A stretch of 35,892 bases of DNA from Microtetraspora glauca (GTDB taxonomy: Bacteria > Actinomycetota > Actinomycetes > Streptosporangiales > Streptosporangiaceae), in assembly GCA_001570385.1 (NCBI GenBank), contig BBYL01000049.1:1-35892 (forward strand), given 5' to 3'. The position numbers and the translations under genes are program-made. Below the pieces are notes generated by a model. That model was not told the origin of the DNA. It made no database searches and saw nothing but the letters and a program-made list of their open reading frames with translations. Positions 10,065 through 18,152 of this stretch are shown piece after piece. Positions within the stretch are counted from its first letter, which is position 1, and every line of letters begins with the position of its first letter.

Positions 10065-10085
10065 GCGCGAACGTTACCTTCGCGC
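10065..10085. promoter_or_regulatory. Inverted repeat between glk and eda
   Basis: GCGCGAA (10065-10071) and TTCGCGC (10079-10085) form a perfect 7-bp inverted repeat with a 7-nt loop, in the 43-nt glk-eda gap just before the eda ribosome-binding site. It could be an mRNA hairpin setting eda expression or an operator. Confidence 0.45.
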
Positions 10086-10097
10086 TTGGAGGAATCA

Positions 10098-10709
10098 ATG
10101 AGTCTGCTCGACCTTGCGCCCGTCGTTCCGGTCGTCGTCCTGGACGACGCCGAGACCGCGGTGCCGCTGGCCCGCGCGCTCGTCGCGGGCGGCCTTCCGG
10201 TCATCGAGGTCACCCTGCGCACGGACGCCGCCCTCGACGCCATCAGGCGGATCGCGGACGAGGTGCCCGACGCGGTCGTCGGCGCGGGCACGATCCGCTC
10301 CGCCGCCGACATCACGGCCGCCGTCGCGGCCGGCTCGCGATTCCTCGTCTCGCCGGGGACCACGCCGTCCCTCGTGGACGCCCTGCTGGACGGCGGCGTG
10401 CCGTTCCTGCCCGGCGTGGCGACCGCGTCGGAGGCCATGGCGCTGCGCGAGCGCGGCATCACCGAGATGAAGTTCTTCCCGGCCGAGGCCGCGGGCGGCA
10501 TCCCCTATCTCACGTCGCTGTCCGGTCCGCTCCCCGACGTGCGGTTCTGCCCCACCGGAGGGATCAAGCTCGCGACCGCCCCCGCCTACCTCGCGCTGCC
10601 GAACGTCGGGTGCGTCGGCGGCACCTGGCTGACCCCGGCCGACGCGCTGGCCGCCGGGGACTACGCCCGTATCGAGAAGCTGGCCCTGGAGGCGTCCTCC
10701 CTGCGCTGA
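10098..10709 (+). CDS. eda: 2-keto-3-deoxy-6-phosphogluconate (KDPG) aldolase
   Basis: Splits KDPG into pyruvate and glyceraldehyde-3-phosphate. The 203-aa protein is the usual length for this small TIM barrel. It shows VIEVTLRT with Glu37, VGAGTI (61-66), the Schiff-base lysine in MKFFPAEAAGG (Lys125) and the phosphate-binding CPTGGI (151-156). The start at ATG 10098 has GGAGG 6 nt upstream; the frame is open further 5' but only through the glk end. It is the last gene of the operon, ending before a strong hairpin, and completes Entner-Doudoroff catabolism with zwf and edd. Confidence 0.97.
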   Translation: MSLLDLAPVVPVVVLDDAETAVPLARALVAGGLPVIEVTLRTDAALDAIRRIADEVPDAVVGAGTIRSAADITAAVAAGSRFLVSPGTTPSLVDALLDGGVPFLPGVATASEAMALRERGITEMKFFPAEAAGGIPYLTSLSGPLPDVRFCPTGGIKLATAPAYLALPNVGCVGGTWLTPADALAAGDYARIEKLALEASSLR

Positions 10710-10833
10710 GAGACCCCGACCAGATCCCTGCGGACCTGGCCCATCCAGACCTCGTCAGCCGAGCCATCCTCCCTCGGCGGAGCTGACGGCCATGGTCGTG
10801 ACCGCGACCCGGTGAACGCGATCATGGAACTCC

Positions 10834-10875
10834 GGGCTCGTGACCTCCTCACCCGTTGGTCACGAGCCCACTTTT
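10834..10875. terminator. Strong hairpin terminator shared by convergent eda and pfkB genes
   Basis: GGGCTCGTGACC (10834-10845) pairs perfectly with GGTCACGAGCCC (10858-10869), with a 12-nt loop and ACTTTT after it on the plus strand. The pfkB stop codon (10849-10851) lies in the loop, so one arm codes for the last residues of that kinase. It probably ends the zwf-eda transcript. Confidence 0.75.
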
Positions 10876-11787
10876 CTGCCCGGAGTCCGCTCGCTCGAGA
10901 AGCGCGGCGAGAGTGATGGGATCCTCGTGGGTGCCGGTGCTCGTGCACGCGTGCGCTCCGGCGAGACCGCCCAGCCGTACGCACTCCTCCAGCGGGAGGC
11001 CCCGCAGCCGCCCGTAGAGCACACCGGACACGAACGCGTCGCCGGCGCCGTTGCTGTCGGCCACGGGTCCGGGCAGCGGCTGGGCCGGGAAGTGCCAGAC
11101 GCTCTCCTCGCCCGAGGAAAGGACGTGGCAGCCGTCGGCGCCGTCCGTACAGATGACGAGCGAGGCCCGGCCCCTGGCGGCGATGGCGCGCATGACCTCG
11201 TCCCTGCGGTCGCCGAGCGCGGTCGCGGACATGAAGACCACGTCCGAGGCGTAGGCGAAGTCCTCGTGGTACGGGTTCACCCCGTCCCAGTCGTGCAGGT
11301 CGGTGGAGATCGTCACGCCGTCCGGGATGTCGGGGTAGACGTGCCGGCAGAAGTCGGTGATGGAGACGTGCACGTGCCGGGCCGTACGCAGGGCGGGCAG
11401 GTAGAGGTCACGGGGCAGGCGGGCTCCGGGCGCGGAGCGCGGGTCGTGCAGCGAGAGGCGGCGGCCGTCGGGGCCGACGAGCAGGATGCTGCGGCTCGTG
11501 CCCGCCTCGGACGGGGCCCAGGCGAGATCGACGCCGCGCCCGCCGAGATGGTCGCGGATCAGCCGCCCCTGGGGGTCCTCGCCGATCAGGTCGACCAGCG
11601 TCACCCGCAAGCCGAGCGCGTGGCAGCCGAGGGCGACCCCGGAGCCCGTGTTGCCGATCCGGTCGATCACCGGCGGCACGTGGTAGGTGTCCCGGTACGG
11701 CAGGGGCAACTCGGGCACGTACACCGTCGTGTCCACCCCCGTCCCGCCCAGGACGACCACGTCATGTTCGATGTCTCGCGGCGTCAC
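10849..11787 (-). CDS. PfkB/ribokinase-family carbohydrate kinase
   Basis: A 312-aa sugar or nucleoside kinase. The C-terminal PfkB signature is clear: VADSNGAGDAFVSG (242-255), with the anion-hole GAGD and catalytic Asp250. The N-terminal region has a GNTGSG glycine motif (45-50) typical of substrate-binding ribokinases. The substrate cannot be read from sequence; a fructose, ribose or keto-deoxy sugar is possible. It starts at GTG 11787 after GAGGGAGG and lies 104 bp downstream of the LacI regulator on the same strand, so it may be the last gene of the mal operon. It converges on eda, with its 3' end inside the terminator. Confidence 0.88.
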   Translation of the reverse strand: MTPRDIEHDVVVLGGTGVDTTVYVPELPLPYRDTYHVPPVIDRIGNTGSGVALGCHALGLRVTLVDLIGEDPQGRLIRDHLGGRGVDLAWAPSEAGTSRSILLVGPDGRRLSLHDPRSAPGARLPRDLYLPALRTARHVHVSITDFCRHVYPDIPDGVTISTDLHDWDGVNPYHEDFAYASDVVFMSATALGDRRDEVMRAIAARGRASLVICTDGADGCHVLSSGEESVWHFPAQPLPGPVADSNGAGDAFVSGVLYGRLRGLPLEECVRLGGLAGAHACTSTGTHEDPITLAALLERADSGQKSGLVTNG

Positions 11788-11850
11788 GCCGCCTCCCTCA
11801 AGGGTGTCTGTGACCGCACGGGTGTTTCCTGACCGCGCGGCAACGCGGGA

Positions 11851-11897
11851 ATCAGCGGGGATCAGCGGGGATCAGCGGGGATCAGCGGGGATCAGCG
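11851..11897. repeat. 10-bp tandem repeat ending the LacI gene
   Basis: ATCAGCGGGG occurs four times perfectly (11851-11890), followed by ATCAGCG (11891-11897). On the minus strand the LacI stop codon (11894-11892) lies in the partial unit, and the array occupies nearly half of the 104-bp gap to the kinase gene. Confidence 0.9.
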
Positions 11898-12914
11898 ATT
11901 GACCAGGGGCCCCGAGCTGGTGGAGCCGCGGACGACGAGTTCTGGCTGGTAGACGAGCTCCAGGTGCTTGGCGGGCGTTCCGCCGATCTCCTCGAGCAGG
12001 GTCTCCACGGCGGCGGCGGCCATCGCGCCGATCGGCTTGCGCACGGTGGTCAGCGGCGGGTCGGTGAAGGCCATCAGCGGCGAGTCGTCGAACCCGACCA
12101 CCGAGACGTCGCCGGGGACGGACAGGTCACGCTCCCGGGCGGCGCGGATGGCCCCGAGGGCCATCAGGTCGCTCGCGCAGACGATGCCGGTGCAGCCGCG
12201 CTCGATCAGCGCCGACGCGGCGGCCTGCCCGCCCTCGACCGAGAACAGCGAGTGCTGGATCAGGTGGTCGACGTCGTCGAGACCGAGAAGCTGCGCCATC
12301 GCCTGCCGGAAGCCCTCGATCTTGCGGATCACCGGGACGAAGCGCCGCTGGCCGAGGGCGAGCCCGATCCGCTCGTGCCCGAGATCGACCAGATGCTGTA
12401 CGGCGAGGCGGGCCGCGAGCCGGTCGTCCGGCGAGATGAAGGGCGCGTCGATGTTCCCGTTGTAGCCGTCCACGAGCACGATCGGCAGGCCGCGGTCGGT
12501 GAGCCGCGTGTAGCGGTCCATCCTGGCCGTGGTGTCGGCGTGGAGTCCCGAGACGAACACGATGCCCGAGACGCCGCGGTCGAGCAGCATCTCGGTGAAC
12601 TCGTCCTCGGGCGCGCCGCCGGGCTCCTGCGTGCACAGGATCGGGGTGAACCCGTGCTGGGTCAGGGCCTTCTCCACCGCCTGGGCGAACGCGGGGAAGA
12701 TGGGGTTGCCCAGCTCGGGGATCACCAGACCGATCAGACCGTTACTGCGCTGGCGGAGCCGCTGGGGGCGCTCGTACCCCACGAGGTCGAGCGCCGTCAG
12801 CACGGCCTGCCTGGTCGCCGAGGCGACCCCCGCCTTGCCGTTGAGCACCCGGCTCACCGTCGCTTCGCTGACACCTGCCTGAGCCGCGATGTCGGCGAGC
12901 CGCGCGTTGGTCAT
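11892..12914 (-). CDS. LacI-family regulator of the maltose/maltodextrin operon (MalR-like)
   Basis: A 340-aa repressor. Residues 1-50 form the LacI helix-turn-helix and hinge (ARLADIAAQAGVSEATVSRVLNGKAG). A periplasmic-binding-protein-like effector domain follows, with LIGLVIPELGNPIFPAF, DRGVSGIVFVSGLHADT and VSVVGFDDSPLMAFTDPPLTTVRKP. It strongly resembles Streptomyces MalR in sequence and in its place beside malEFG and an alpha-glucosidase. I chose ATG 12914 by family alignment; ATG 12932 is in frame but overlaps the upstream gene's stop. Its likely target is the perfect palindrome upstream of malE. The protein resembles the LacI regulator at 27785 throughout, suggesting an old duplication. 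Confidence 0.92.
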   Translation of the reverse strand: MTNARLADIAAQAGVSEATVSRVLNGKAGVASATRQAVLTALDLVGYERPQRLRQRSNGLIGLVIPELGNPIFPAFAQAVEKALTQHGFTPILCTQEPGGAPEDEFTEMLLDRGVSGIVFVSGLHADTTARMDRYTRLTDRGLPIVLVDGYNGNIDAPFISPDDRLAARLAVQHLVDLGHERIGLALGQRRFVPVIRKIEGFRQAMAQLLGLDDVDHLIQHSLFSVEGGQAAASALIERGCTGIVCASDLMALGAIRAARERDLSVPGDVSVVGFDDSPLMAFTDPPLTTVRKPIGAMAAAAVETLLEEIGGTPAKHLELVYQPELVVRGSTSSGPLVNR

Positions 12915-12924
12915 GGGCACAACT

Positions 12925-14553
12925 TTAGACATTGTTGAGGGCCCACCAGGTGGTGGAATCGGGAGCCAGCCGGATGAGATCCCCGGAAACCATGGGATCG
13001 GCGCTCGCCAGGAGCAGCCCGGCCCGGCCCGCGGGGCGTTCCATCTCGACCCAGTCCGGCGTCATGTTGATCAGGCAGGCGAAGCCGCCGTCACGGGCGA
13101 ACGCGAGGGTTCCGGCCGGGGACTCCAGCCAGCGGATCTCGCCGTCGCCGAGCCCCGGGTGCTCGCGCCGGATCCGCAGCGCCGCGCGGTAGAGGCTGAG
13201 CGTGGAGGCCGTGTCCCGCAGCTGCGTCTCGACGCTGAGGCCACGCCAGGCCGGGGGCACGGGCAGCCAGCTTTCGTAGATGCCGGGAGGGGCGAAGCCG
13301 AACGGGGGCTCCTCCGTCGCCGTCCACGGCATCGGCACGCGGCAGCCGTCCCGGCCGCTGTCGGGATCGCGCAGCCTCTGCGGGTCCTGCAGGTACTCCT
13401 CAGGCAGGTCGAGCACCTCGGGCAGACCGAGCTCCTCGCCCTGGTAGAGGTACGCGGAGCCGGGCAGCGCGAGCATGAGCAGGGTGGCCGCCCGCGCGCG
13501 GCGCAGGCCGAGCTCGCCGTCGCCGTACCGGGTGACGTGCCGCTTGACGTCGTGGTTGGACAACACCCAGGTGGAGGGGGCGCCGACGAGCGACACGGTC
13601 TCCATGGACACGGTGATCACGTCGCGGAAGCCGGCCGCGTCCCACGGAGTGTTCAGGAAGTGGAAGTTGAACGCCTGGTGCAGCTCGTCGGGCCGTACGT
13701 AGTTGGCCAGCCGCTGGGGCGAGGGCGCCCACGCCTCGGCGACGCCGATCCGCTCCCCCTCGTAGGAGTCGAGGATCCGCCGCCAGGTGCGGTGGATCTC
13801 GTGGACGCCGTCCTGGTCGAAGAACGGGACGATGTCCGCGCCGATCATCTTGACCTGGTCGGTGTGGCCGACGTCCGGCAGCCCGGCGGCCTTGACCATG
13901 CCGTGGGCCACGTCGATCCGGAAGCCGTCCACGCCGAGGTCCAGCCAGAACCGCAGGATGTCGGCGAACTCGTCGTGGACCTCCTGGTGTTCCCAGTTGA
14001 GGTCGGGCTGCTCGGGGGCGAACAGGTGCAGGTACCACTGCCCGTCGGGCAGCCGGGTCCAGGCGGGGCCGCCGAAGATGGACTCCCAGTCGTTGGGTGG
14101 CAGCTCACCGTGCGCGCCGCGTCCCTCGCGGAAGATGTAGCGGTCACGTTCGGGGCTGCCCGGCCCGGCCGCCAGCGCCGCGACGAACCATTCGTGCCGG
14201 TCGGAGGTGTGGTTCGGCACGACGTCCACGATCACCTTCAGGCCGTGGCGGTGCGCGTCGTCCAGGAGTGCCTTGGCGTCGGCCAGCGAGCCGAAGATCG
14301 GGTCGACGTCGCGGTAGTCAGCCACGTCGTAGCCGAAGTCGGCCATCGGCGAGGTGAAGAAAGGCGTCAACCAGATCGCGTCGACTCCGAGTTCGGCGAG
14401 GTAGCGCAACCGGCTGCGGACGCCGAGCAGGTCGCCGACGCCGTCGCCGTTGCCGTCCGCGAAACTGCGGACGTACACCTGGTAGATCACCGCGTCCCGC
14501 CACCAGCGGGCGGCGGTCTTCGACACCACGGCTTCTTCGACGAGCTCGGTCAT
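12925..14553 (-). CDS. GH13 alpha-glucosidase (AglA / oligo-1,6-glucosidase type)
   Basis: Hydrolyses maltodextrins or isomaltosaccharides to glucose, presumably in the cytosol, since no signal peptide is seen. In the 542-aa product the four GH13 regions are intact: DVVPNHTSD (Asn114-His115), DGFRIDVAHG with nucleophile Asp214, GVAEAW with acid/base Glu273 and LSNHD with Asp335. N-terminal WWRDAVIYQVYVRSFADGNGDGVGDL is typical of the oligo-1,6-glucosidase/alpha-glucosidase branch. It lies between malG and the LacI gene on the same strand, 75 bp after malG and 10 bp before the regulator start, as in Streptomyces malEFG-aglA loci. A GGGGGAA-type ribosome-binding site precedes the ATG. Linkage specificity is not certain. 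Confidence 0.93.
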   Translation of the reverse strand: MTELVEEAVVSKTAARWWRDAVIYQVYVRSFADGNGDGVGDLLGVRSRLRYLAELGVDAIWLTPFFTSPMADFGYDVADYRDVDPIFGSLADAKALLDDAHRHGLKVIVDVVPNHTSDRHEWFVAALAAGPGSPERDRYIFREGRGAHGELPPNDWESIFGGPAWTRLPDGQWYLHLFAPEQPDLNWEHQEVHDEFADILRFWLDLGVDGFRIDVAHGMVKAAGLPDVGHTDQVKMIGADIVPFFDQDGVHEIHRTWRRILDSYEGERIGVAEAWAPSPQRLANYVRPDELHQAFNFHFLNTPWDAAGFRDVITVSMETVSLVGAPSTWVLSNHDVKRHVTRYGDGELGLRRARAATLLMLALPGSAYLYQGEELGLPEVLDLPEEYLQDPQRLRDPDSGRDGCRVPMPWTATEEPPFGFAPPGIYESWLPVPPAWRGLSVETQLRDTASTLSLYRAALRIRREHPGLGDGEIRWLESPAGTLAFARDGGFACLINMTPDWVEMERPAGRAGLLLASADPMVSGDLIRLAPDSTTWWALNNV

Positions 14554-14597
14554 TGGGTTCCCCCGATTCTGCGAATAGTGCGATATTTCACCGCCGG

Positions 14598-14617
14598 TGG
14601 ACCGGTTCCCCGGTCCA
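14598..14617. other. Intercistronic hairpin between malG and the alpha-glucosidase gene
   Basis: On the minus-strand transcript, TGGACCGG and CCGGTCCA form a perfect 8-bp stem closed by a GGAA (GNRA-type) tetraloop. It lies 12 nt past the malG stop and about 45 nt before the next start. There is no T-tract, so it is more likely an mRNA-stabilising or attenuating element than a full terminator. Confidence 0.6.
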
Positions 14618-14628
14618 TCGGCAGCCGG

Positions 14629-15504
14629 TCACAACTTGGTGGCGCCGGCGGTGAGGCCGGTCACGAGATGACGTTGAACGAGCAGGAAGACGACCGCGGC
14701 CGGGATCGCGATCAGCACGGCCGAGGCGGTGAGCAGCCCCCAGTCCGACCAGTGCTGCCCGACGAACTGCTGGAGGCCGACGCCCAGGGTGCGCTTCTCC
14801 TCCTGGGACATGAACACCGTGGCGTAGGCGACCTCACCCCAGGCCGTCATGAAGGAGTAGAAGGCGGTGACCGCGAGGCTGGGCCGGGCCAGCGGCAGCA
14901 CGACCCGCCAGAATGTGCCGAACGGCGTGAGGCCGTCCACCATTCCCGCCTGGTCGATCTCCCGCGGAATGGTGTCGAAGTAACTCTTCATCATCCACGC
15001 GCAGAACGGCACCGCCACCGTGAGGTAGGCGATGACGAGGCCGGGAATCTGGTTGAGCAATCCGAGGCCGGCCATCAGGTTGTACAGCGGCACGATCAGG
15101 ATGGCCACCGGGAACATCTGGGTGACCAGCAGCAGCCACATCACGCCCCGGTGCCCGGGGAAGCGGAACCTGCTGATCGCGTAACCGGTGGTGGAGGCGA
15201 CGAACACGCCCAGCACGGTGGTCAGGGCGGCGGCCAGGACCGAGTTCAGCAGCCAGGTCGGGAACTCGGTCTCCCCGAGCACCCGGACGTAGTTGTCCAG
15301 CGACGGCTGGTTGAAGATCTCCAGTTCCGACGACAGCCATCCGTCCCGCGGCTTGAGCGAGGTCAGCACCAGCCAGACGATCGGGAAGAGCGAGATGAGG
15401 GTGGCGACCACGAGAGTGGTGTGCAGCAGGATCGACGCCGCGACGCCGCGCTCGCCGCGGCCGCGTGTCCTGGTCCCCTTGGGACCTGCCGCGACGGTGC
15501 TCAC
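14629..15504 (-). CDS. malG: Maltose/maltodextrin ABC transporter permease (MalG type)
   Basis: A 291-aa inner-membrane permease with about six transmembrane helices. The first is near 21-47 (LLHTTLVVATLISLFPIVWLV). The ATPase-docking EAA loop reads IDQAGMVDGLTPFGTFWRVVLPL. I chose GTG 15504 because GGGGGAGG lies just upstream and the start overlaps the malF stop as GTGA, giving translational coupling. It would pair with MalF and use the ATPase encoded at 18423, since no ATPase gene lies in this operon. Confidence 0.93.
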   Translation of the reverse strand: MSTVAAGPKGTRTRGRGERGVAASILLHTTLVVATLISLFPIVWLVLTSLKPRDGWLSSELEIFNQPSLDNYVRVLGETEFPTWLLNSVLAAALTTVLGVFVASTTGYAISRFRFPGHRGVMWLLLVTQMFPVAILIVPLYNLMAGLGLLNQIPGLVIAYLTVAVPFCAWMMKSYFDTIPREIDQAGMVDGLTPFGTFWRVVLPLARPSLAVTAFYSFMTAWGEVAYATVFMSQEEKRTLGVGLQQFVGQHWSDWGLLTASAVLIAIPAAVVFLLVQRHLVTGLTAGATKL

Positions 15505-16511
15505 CAGACCTCCCCCTGCCGGCGCAGCGCGCGGCGGTAGACCATGGCCAGAACCACGAGCAGCGCCAGGATGAGCACGCCCCACGTGGCCGAACCCGAG
15601 TAGTTGCGCACCCCGGTGAACGCCTCACGGAAGGCGTAGGTGACCAGGATCTCCGTGGAACTGCCCGGCCCACCCCGGGTGATCAGGTAGATCACCGGGA
15701 ACTGGTTGAACGTCCAGATCGTGCCGAGCAGCACGACCGTGCTGGACACCGAGCGCAGCCCGGGGACCGTGATATGCCGGAACCGCTGCCAGGGTGTGGC
15801 GCCGTCCACCTCCGCCGCCTCATACAACTCGCCGGGGATGGACTGCAGACCGCCCAGGATGGCCACCATCATGAACGGCACACCGAGCCAGACGTTGACC
15901 GCGATGACGGCGATCTTGGCCGTGGTCGGGTCGTCCAGCCAGCCGACCGCGCCCAGGCCCGCCGCCTTCAGCATCGCGTTGATCACGCCGAAGTCGCTGT
16001 TGAACAGGTAACGCCAGATGAACGCGGACACGAACCCGGGGATCGCCCAGGGCAGGATCAGCAGCACCCGGTAGAACGAGCGGAACCGCAGCTTGCGGTG
16101 CAGCAGCATCGCCAGGCCGAGGCCGAGGCCGTAGTGGAGGCCGACGCAGACGGCGGTCCACAGGACGGTCCAGGCCAGCCGCTCCCAGAACAGCCCGCTG
16201 GTCAGGATGTCGATGTAGTTGTCCAGCCCGACGAACTCGTACGTGGCCGGGATGGCGTTGACGCCGATGGTGCGGCCCACGTTGGCCTCGGTGGCGTCGG
16301 TGAGCGAGAGGTAGATGCCGCGGACCAGCGGCCAGCCGACCAGGACGCAGGTGACGATGATCACCGGAGCGGTCATCGCCCACGCGTACCAGTGCCGGGT
16401 CAGGGCGCGCCCGATCCGGCCGGGGCTGCCCCCGCGGTGGCCGCGGGCGCCGTCAGCGCCCGCGGCCTGGCCCCTGGCCGTGTTCGCCACACGTCCAGTC
16501 GAGGTCGCCAC
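15501..16511 (-). CDS. malF: Maltose/maltodextrin ABC transporter permease (MalF type, short form)
   Basis: A 336-aa inner-membrane permease with a Gly/Arg-rich cytosolic N-terminus (1-38) and about six helices starting at 44-66. The EAA loop is YEAAEVDGATPWQRFRHITVPG. It is the short actinobacterial form without the large periplasmic P2 domain of E. coli MalF, unlike its counterpart at 24701-26284. The GTG start lies 3 bp after the malE stop and the end overlaps malG by 4 bp. Confidence 0.93.
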   Translation of the reverse strand: MATSTGRVANTARGQAAGADGARGHRGGSPGRIGRALTRHWYAWAMTAPVIIVTCVLVGWPLVRGIYLSLTDATEANVGRTIGVNAIPATYEFVGLDNYIDILTSGLFWERLAWTVLWTAVCVGLHYGLGLGLAMLLHRKLRFRSFYRVLLILPWAIPGFVSAFIWRYLFNSDFGVINAMLKAAGLGAVGWLDDPTTAKIAVIAVNVWLGVPFMMVAILGGLQSIPGELYEAAEVDGATPWQRFRHITVPGLRSVSSTVVLLGTIWTFNQFPVIYLITRGGPGSSTEILVTYAFREAFTGVRNYSGSATWGVLILALLVVLAMVYRRALRRQGEVW

Positions 16512-16514
16512 CGG

Positions 16515-17807
16515 TCAGCTCCAGCCCTTCATGATCCCGTGGTACTTCTCGTCGACCTGCGTGAGCATCTCCTCGGGCTTGGTGCCGGAGAGCAGCGCCT
16601 GGTAGCCCTCAAGCAGCGGCTGGAAGAGCTGGCCGCCCTCGGGGATCCACGGCCGGCCGACCGCCGTGTCGAGGATCGGCTTGAAGATGGCCACGTCGGG
16701 GTTGCCCTTGACCTTGGCGTCGTCGAAGCTCGACGACCGGGTCGGCAGCAGGCCGAGGTCGCCGGAGACGGTGGCGAGCGAGCTCGCCGAGCTCATGAAG
16801 CGCAAGAACTCATACGACGCCTCGATGTTCTTGGAACCGGCGTAGATAGCCAGGTTCCAGCCGCCGGTCGGCGCCCCGGCCTTGACCGAACCCGCCGGGA
16901 CCGGCGCGATGCCGAGGTTGGTCTTGTCCTTGAACTCCTTGCCCTGGTAGACCTCCGACAACGCCCACGGGCCGTTGTAGATCATCGCGGCCTTGCCGTC
17001 CTTCAACGCGGTCATCGCGTTGGCGTAGCTGTCCTGAAGCGCGGGCTTGGCCGCCGCCCCCGAGGCGACCAGGTCCGCCACCTCCGCCATCGCCTTCGCG
17101 TTCCCCGGCGAGTTGACGACGATCTTCTTGCTCTGCACGTCGAGCAGATCGCCGCCCTCGCCGTAGATGAACGGCAGCAGGAAGTAGGAGTCGACGTTCA
17201 ACGCCAGACCGTTGACGCCCGTCTTCGCCTTGACGTCGAGAGCGACCTTCTTCAGCTCCTCGACCGTCTTGGGCGCCTCCTCGTAACCGGCCTGCTTGAG
17301 CAGCTTCTTGTTGTAGAGCAGCGCCAGCGTGTCGGTCACCTGCGGCACCGCGTACGTCTTGCCGTCGTACTTCGTGCTGCTCAGCGGCCCGGCCAGGTAG
17401 TCACTCTCGTTGTCCACCGCGCGTGTGCCGTCCAACGGCTGCAGATAGCCCAGCGAGGCGAACTGCGACGTCCACGCCACCTCCGAGCGGATCACGTCAG
17501 GAGCGCCGGTCCCGGCCTGCGCGGCCGTCTGGAACTGGTTCTGCGCCTGGTCCGACGGGACGTTGACGTACTTGACCTTGATCTTCGGGTACGCGGCCTC
17601 GAACTCCTTGATCAGCTTCTGGAACGTCGGCCCCTCGCTGTCCGGGCGGGTCGTGTCCCACCAGGTGACCTCACCGCTGATCTGGGTGGGGTCGGCCGGC
17701 GCGGATTTCGCGGGCGCCGCGGTGTCGCCGGAGTCGCTGCTCCCGCAGGCGGACACCGCGAGAGCGAGGGCCGCGGCAGTCGCCGCGGCCGAGATGACTC
17801 GCCGCAT
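16515..17807 (-). CDS. malE: Maltose/maltodextrin-binding lipoprotein
   Basis: A 430-aa extracytoplasmic solute-binding protein (family 1) tethered as a lipoprotein. The signal peptide MRRVISAAATAAALALAVSAC has a lipobox ending in Cys21, followed by a Ser/Asp/Gly linker. Typical binding-protein blocks follow: ITWWD-like EVTWWDTTRPDSEGP, APDVIRSEVAWTSQFA, YAVPQVTDTLALLYNK and GKAAMIYNGPWALSEV. ATG 17807 is chosen because AGGAG lies 8 nt upstream; GTG 17816 has no room for one. It is the first gene of malEFG, with a perfect 19-bp palindrome about 106 bp upstream. Confidence 0.93.
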   Translation of the reverse strand: MRRVISAAATAAALALAVSACGSSDSGDTAAPAKSAPADPTQISGEVTWWDTTRPDSEGPTFQKLIKEFEAAYPKIKVKYVNVPSDQAQNQFQTAAQAGTGAPDVIRSEVAWTSQFASLGYLQPLDGTRAVDNESDYLAGPLSSTKYDGKTYAVPQVTDTLALLYNKKLLKQAGYEEAPKTVEELKKVALDVKAKTGVNGLALNVDSYFLLPFIYGEGGDLLDVQSKKIVVNSPGNAKAMAEVADLVASGAAAKPALQDSYANAMTALKDGKAAMIYNGPWALSEVYQGKEFKDKTNLGIAPVPAGSVKAGAPTGGWNLAIYAGSKNIEASYEFLRFMSSASSLATVSGDLGLLPTRSSSFDDAKVKGNPDVAIFKPILDTAVGRPWIPEGGQLFQPLLEGYQALLSGTKPEEMLTQVDEKYHGIMKGWS

Positions 17808-17912
17808 GTTGTGCACTCCTCATGGCTCAGGGGGATCGGCGTTTCGGTGGGGTGGCCGCCACGCCGGGTGTACGCCGGAACGTAACAGCGATGTGAACGG
17901 ACATGAAACCCC

Positions 17913-17931
17913 TTGCAGAAAGTTTCTGCAA
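17913..17931. promoter_or_regulatory. LacI/MalR-type operator (perfect 19-bp palindrome)
   Basis: TTGCAGAAAGTTTCTGCAA is a perfect inverted repeat around a central G, about 106 bp before malE. Length, symmetry and the TTGCA outer half fit LacI-family operators. The likely binder is the MalR-like protein encoded at 11892-12914. Confidence 0.7.
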
Positions 17932-18137
17932 ATTCGTTACATATGCCACTTGACCCGATTGAACCGGTCATCCCACCTGTAGTCCGCATGTCCGAAGGCG
18001 TCGGCCGTGCCGTACGCGTCGAGGGTGGCTACGGGGGGCCCACGGGAAGCACGTCGGGACAGCTCCCGGGGCTGCGCGGGGCGATTCTCCGGGCCGCTTT
18101 CCGGCCCCATCCGTCCGCACGGTCAGGTGACCGCGAA

Positions 18138-18152
18138 TACTTTCTGAAAGTA
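18138..18152. promoter_or_regulatory. 15-bp perfect palindrome upstream of the ATPase gene
   Basis: TACTTTCTGAAAGTA: arms TACTTTC and GAAAGTA around a central T. It shares the CTTTCTG core with the 17913 operator but lacks the TTGCA ends, so it may bind a different regulator or be a weak MalR site. Confidence 0.45.

Noticed and set aside
12889..15540. An 883-codon plus-strand frame opposite the alpha-glucosidase and malG genes
   Set aside because: It is a high-GC antisense open frame. The minus strand encodes two well-conserved proteins with intact motifs over the same DNA.
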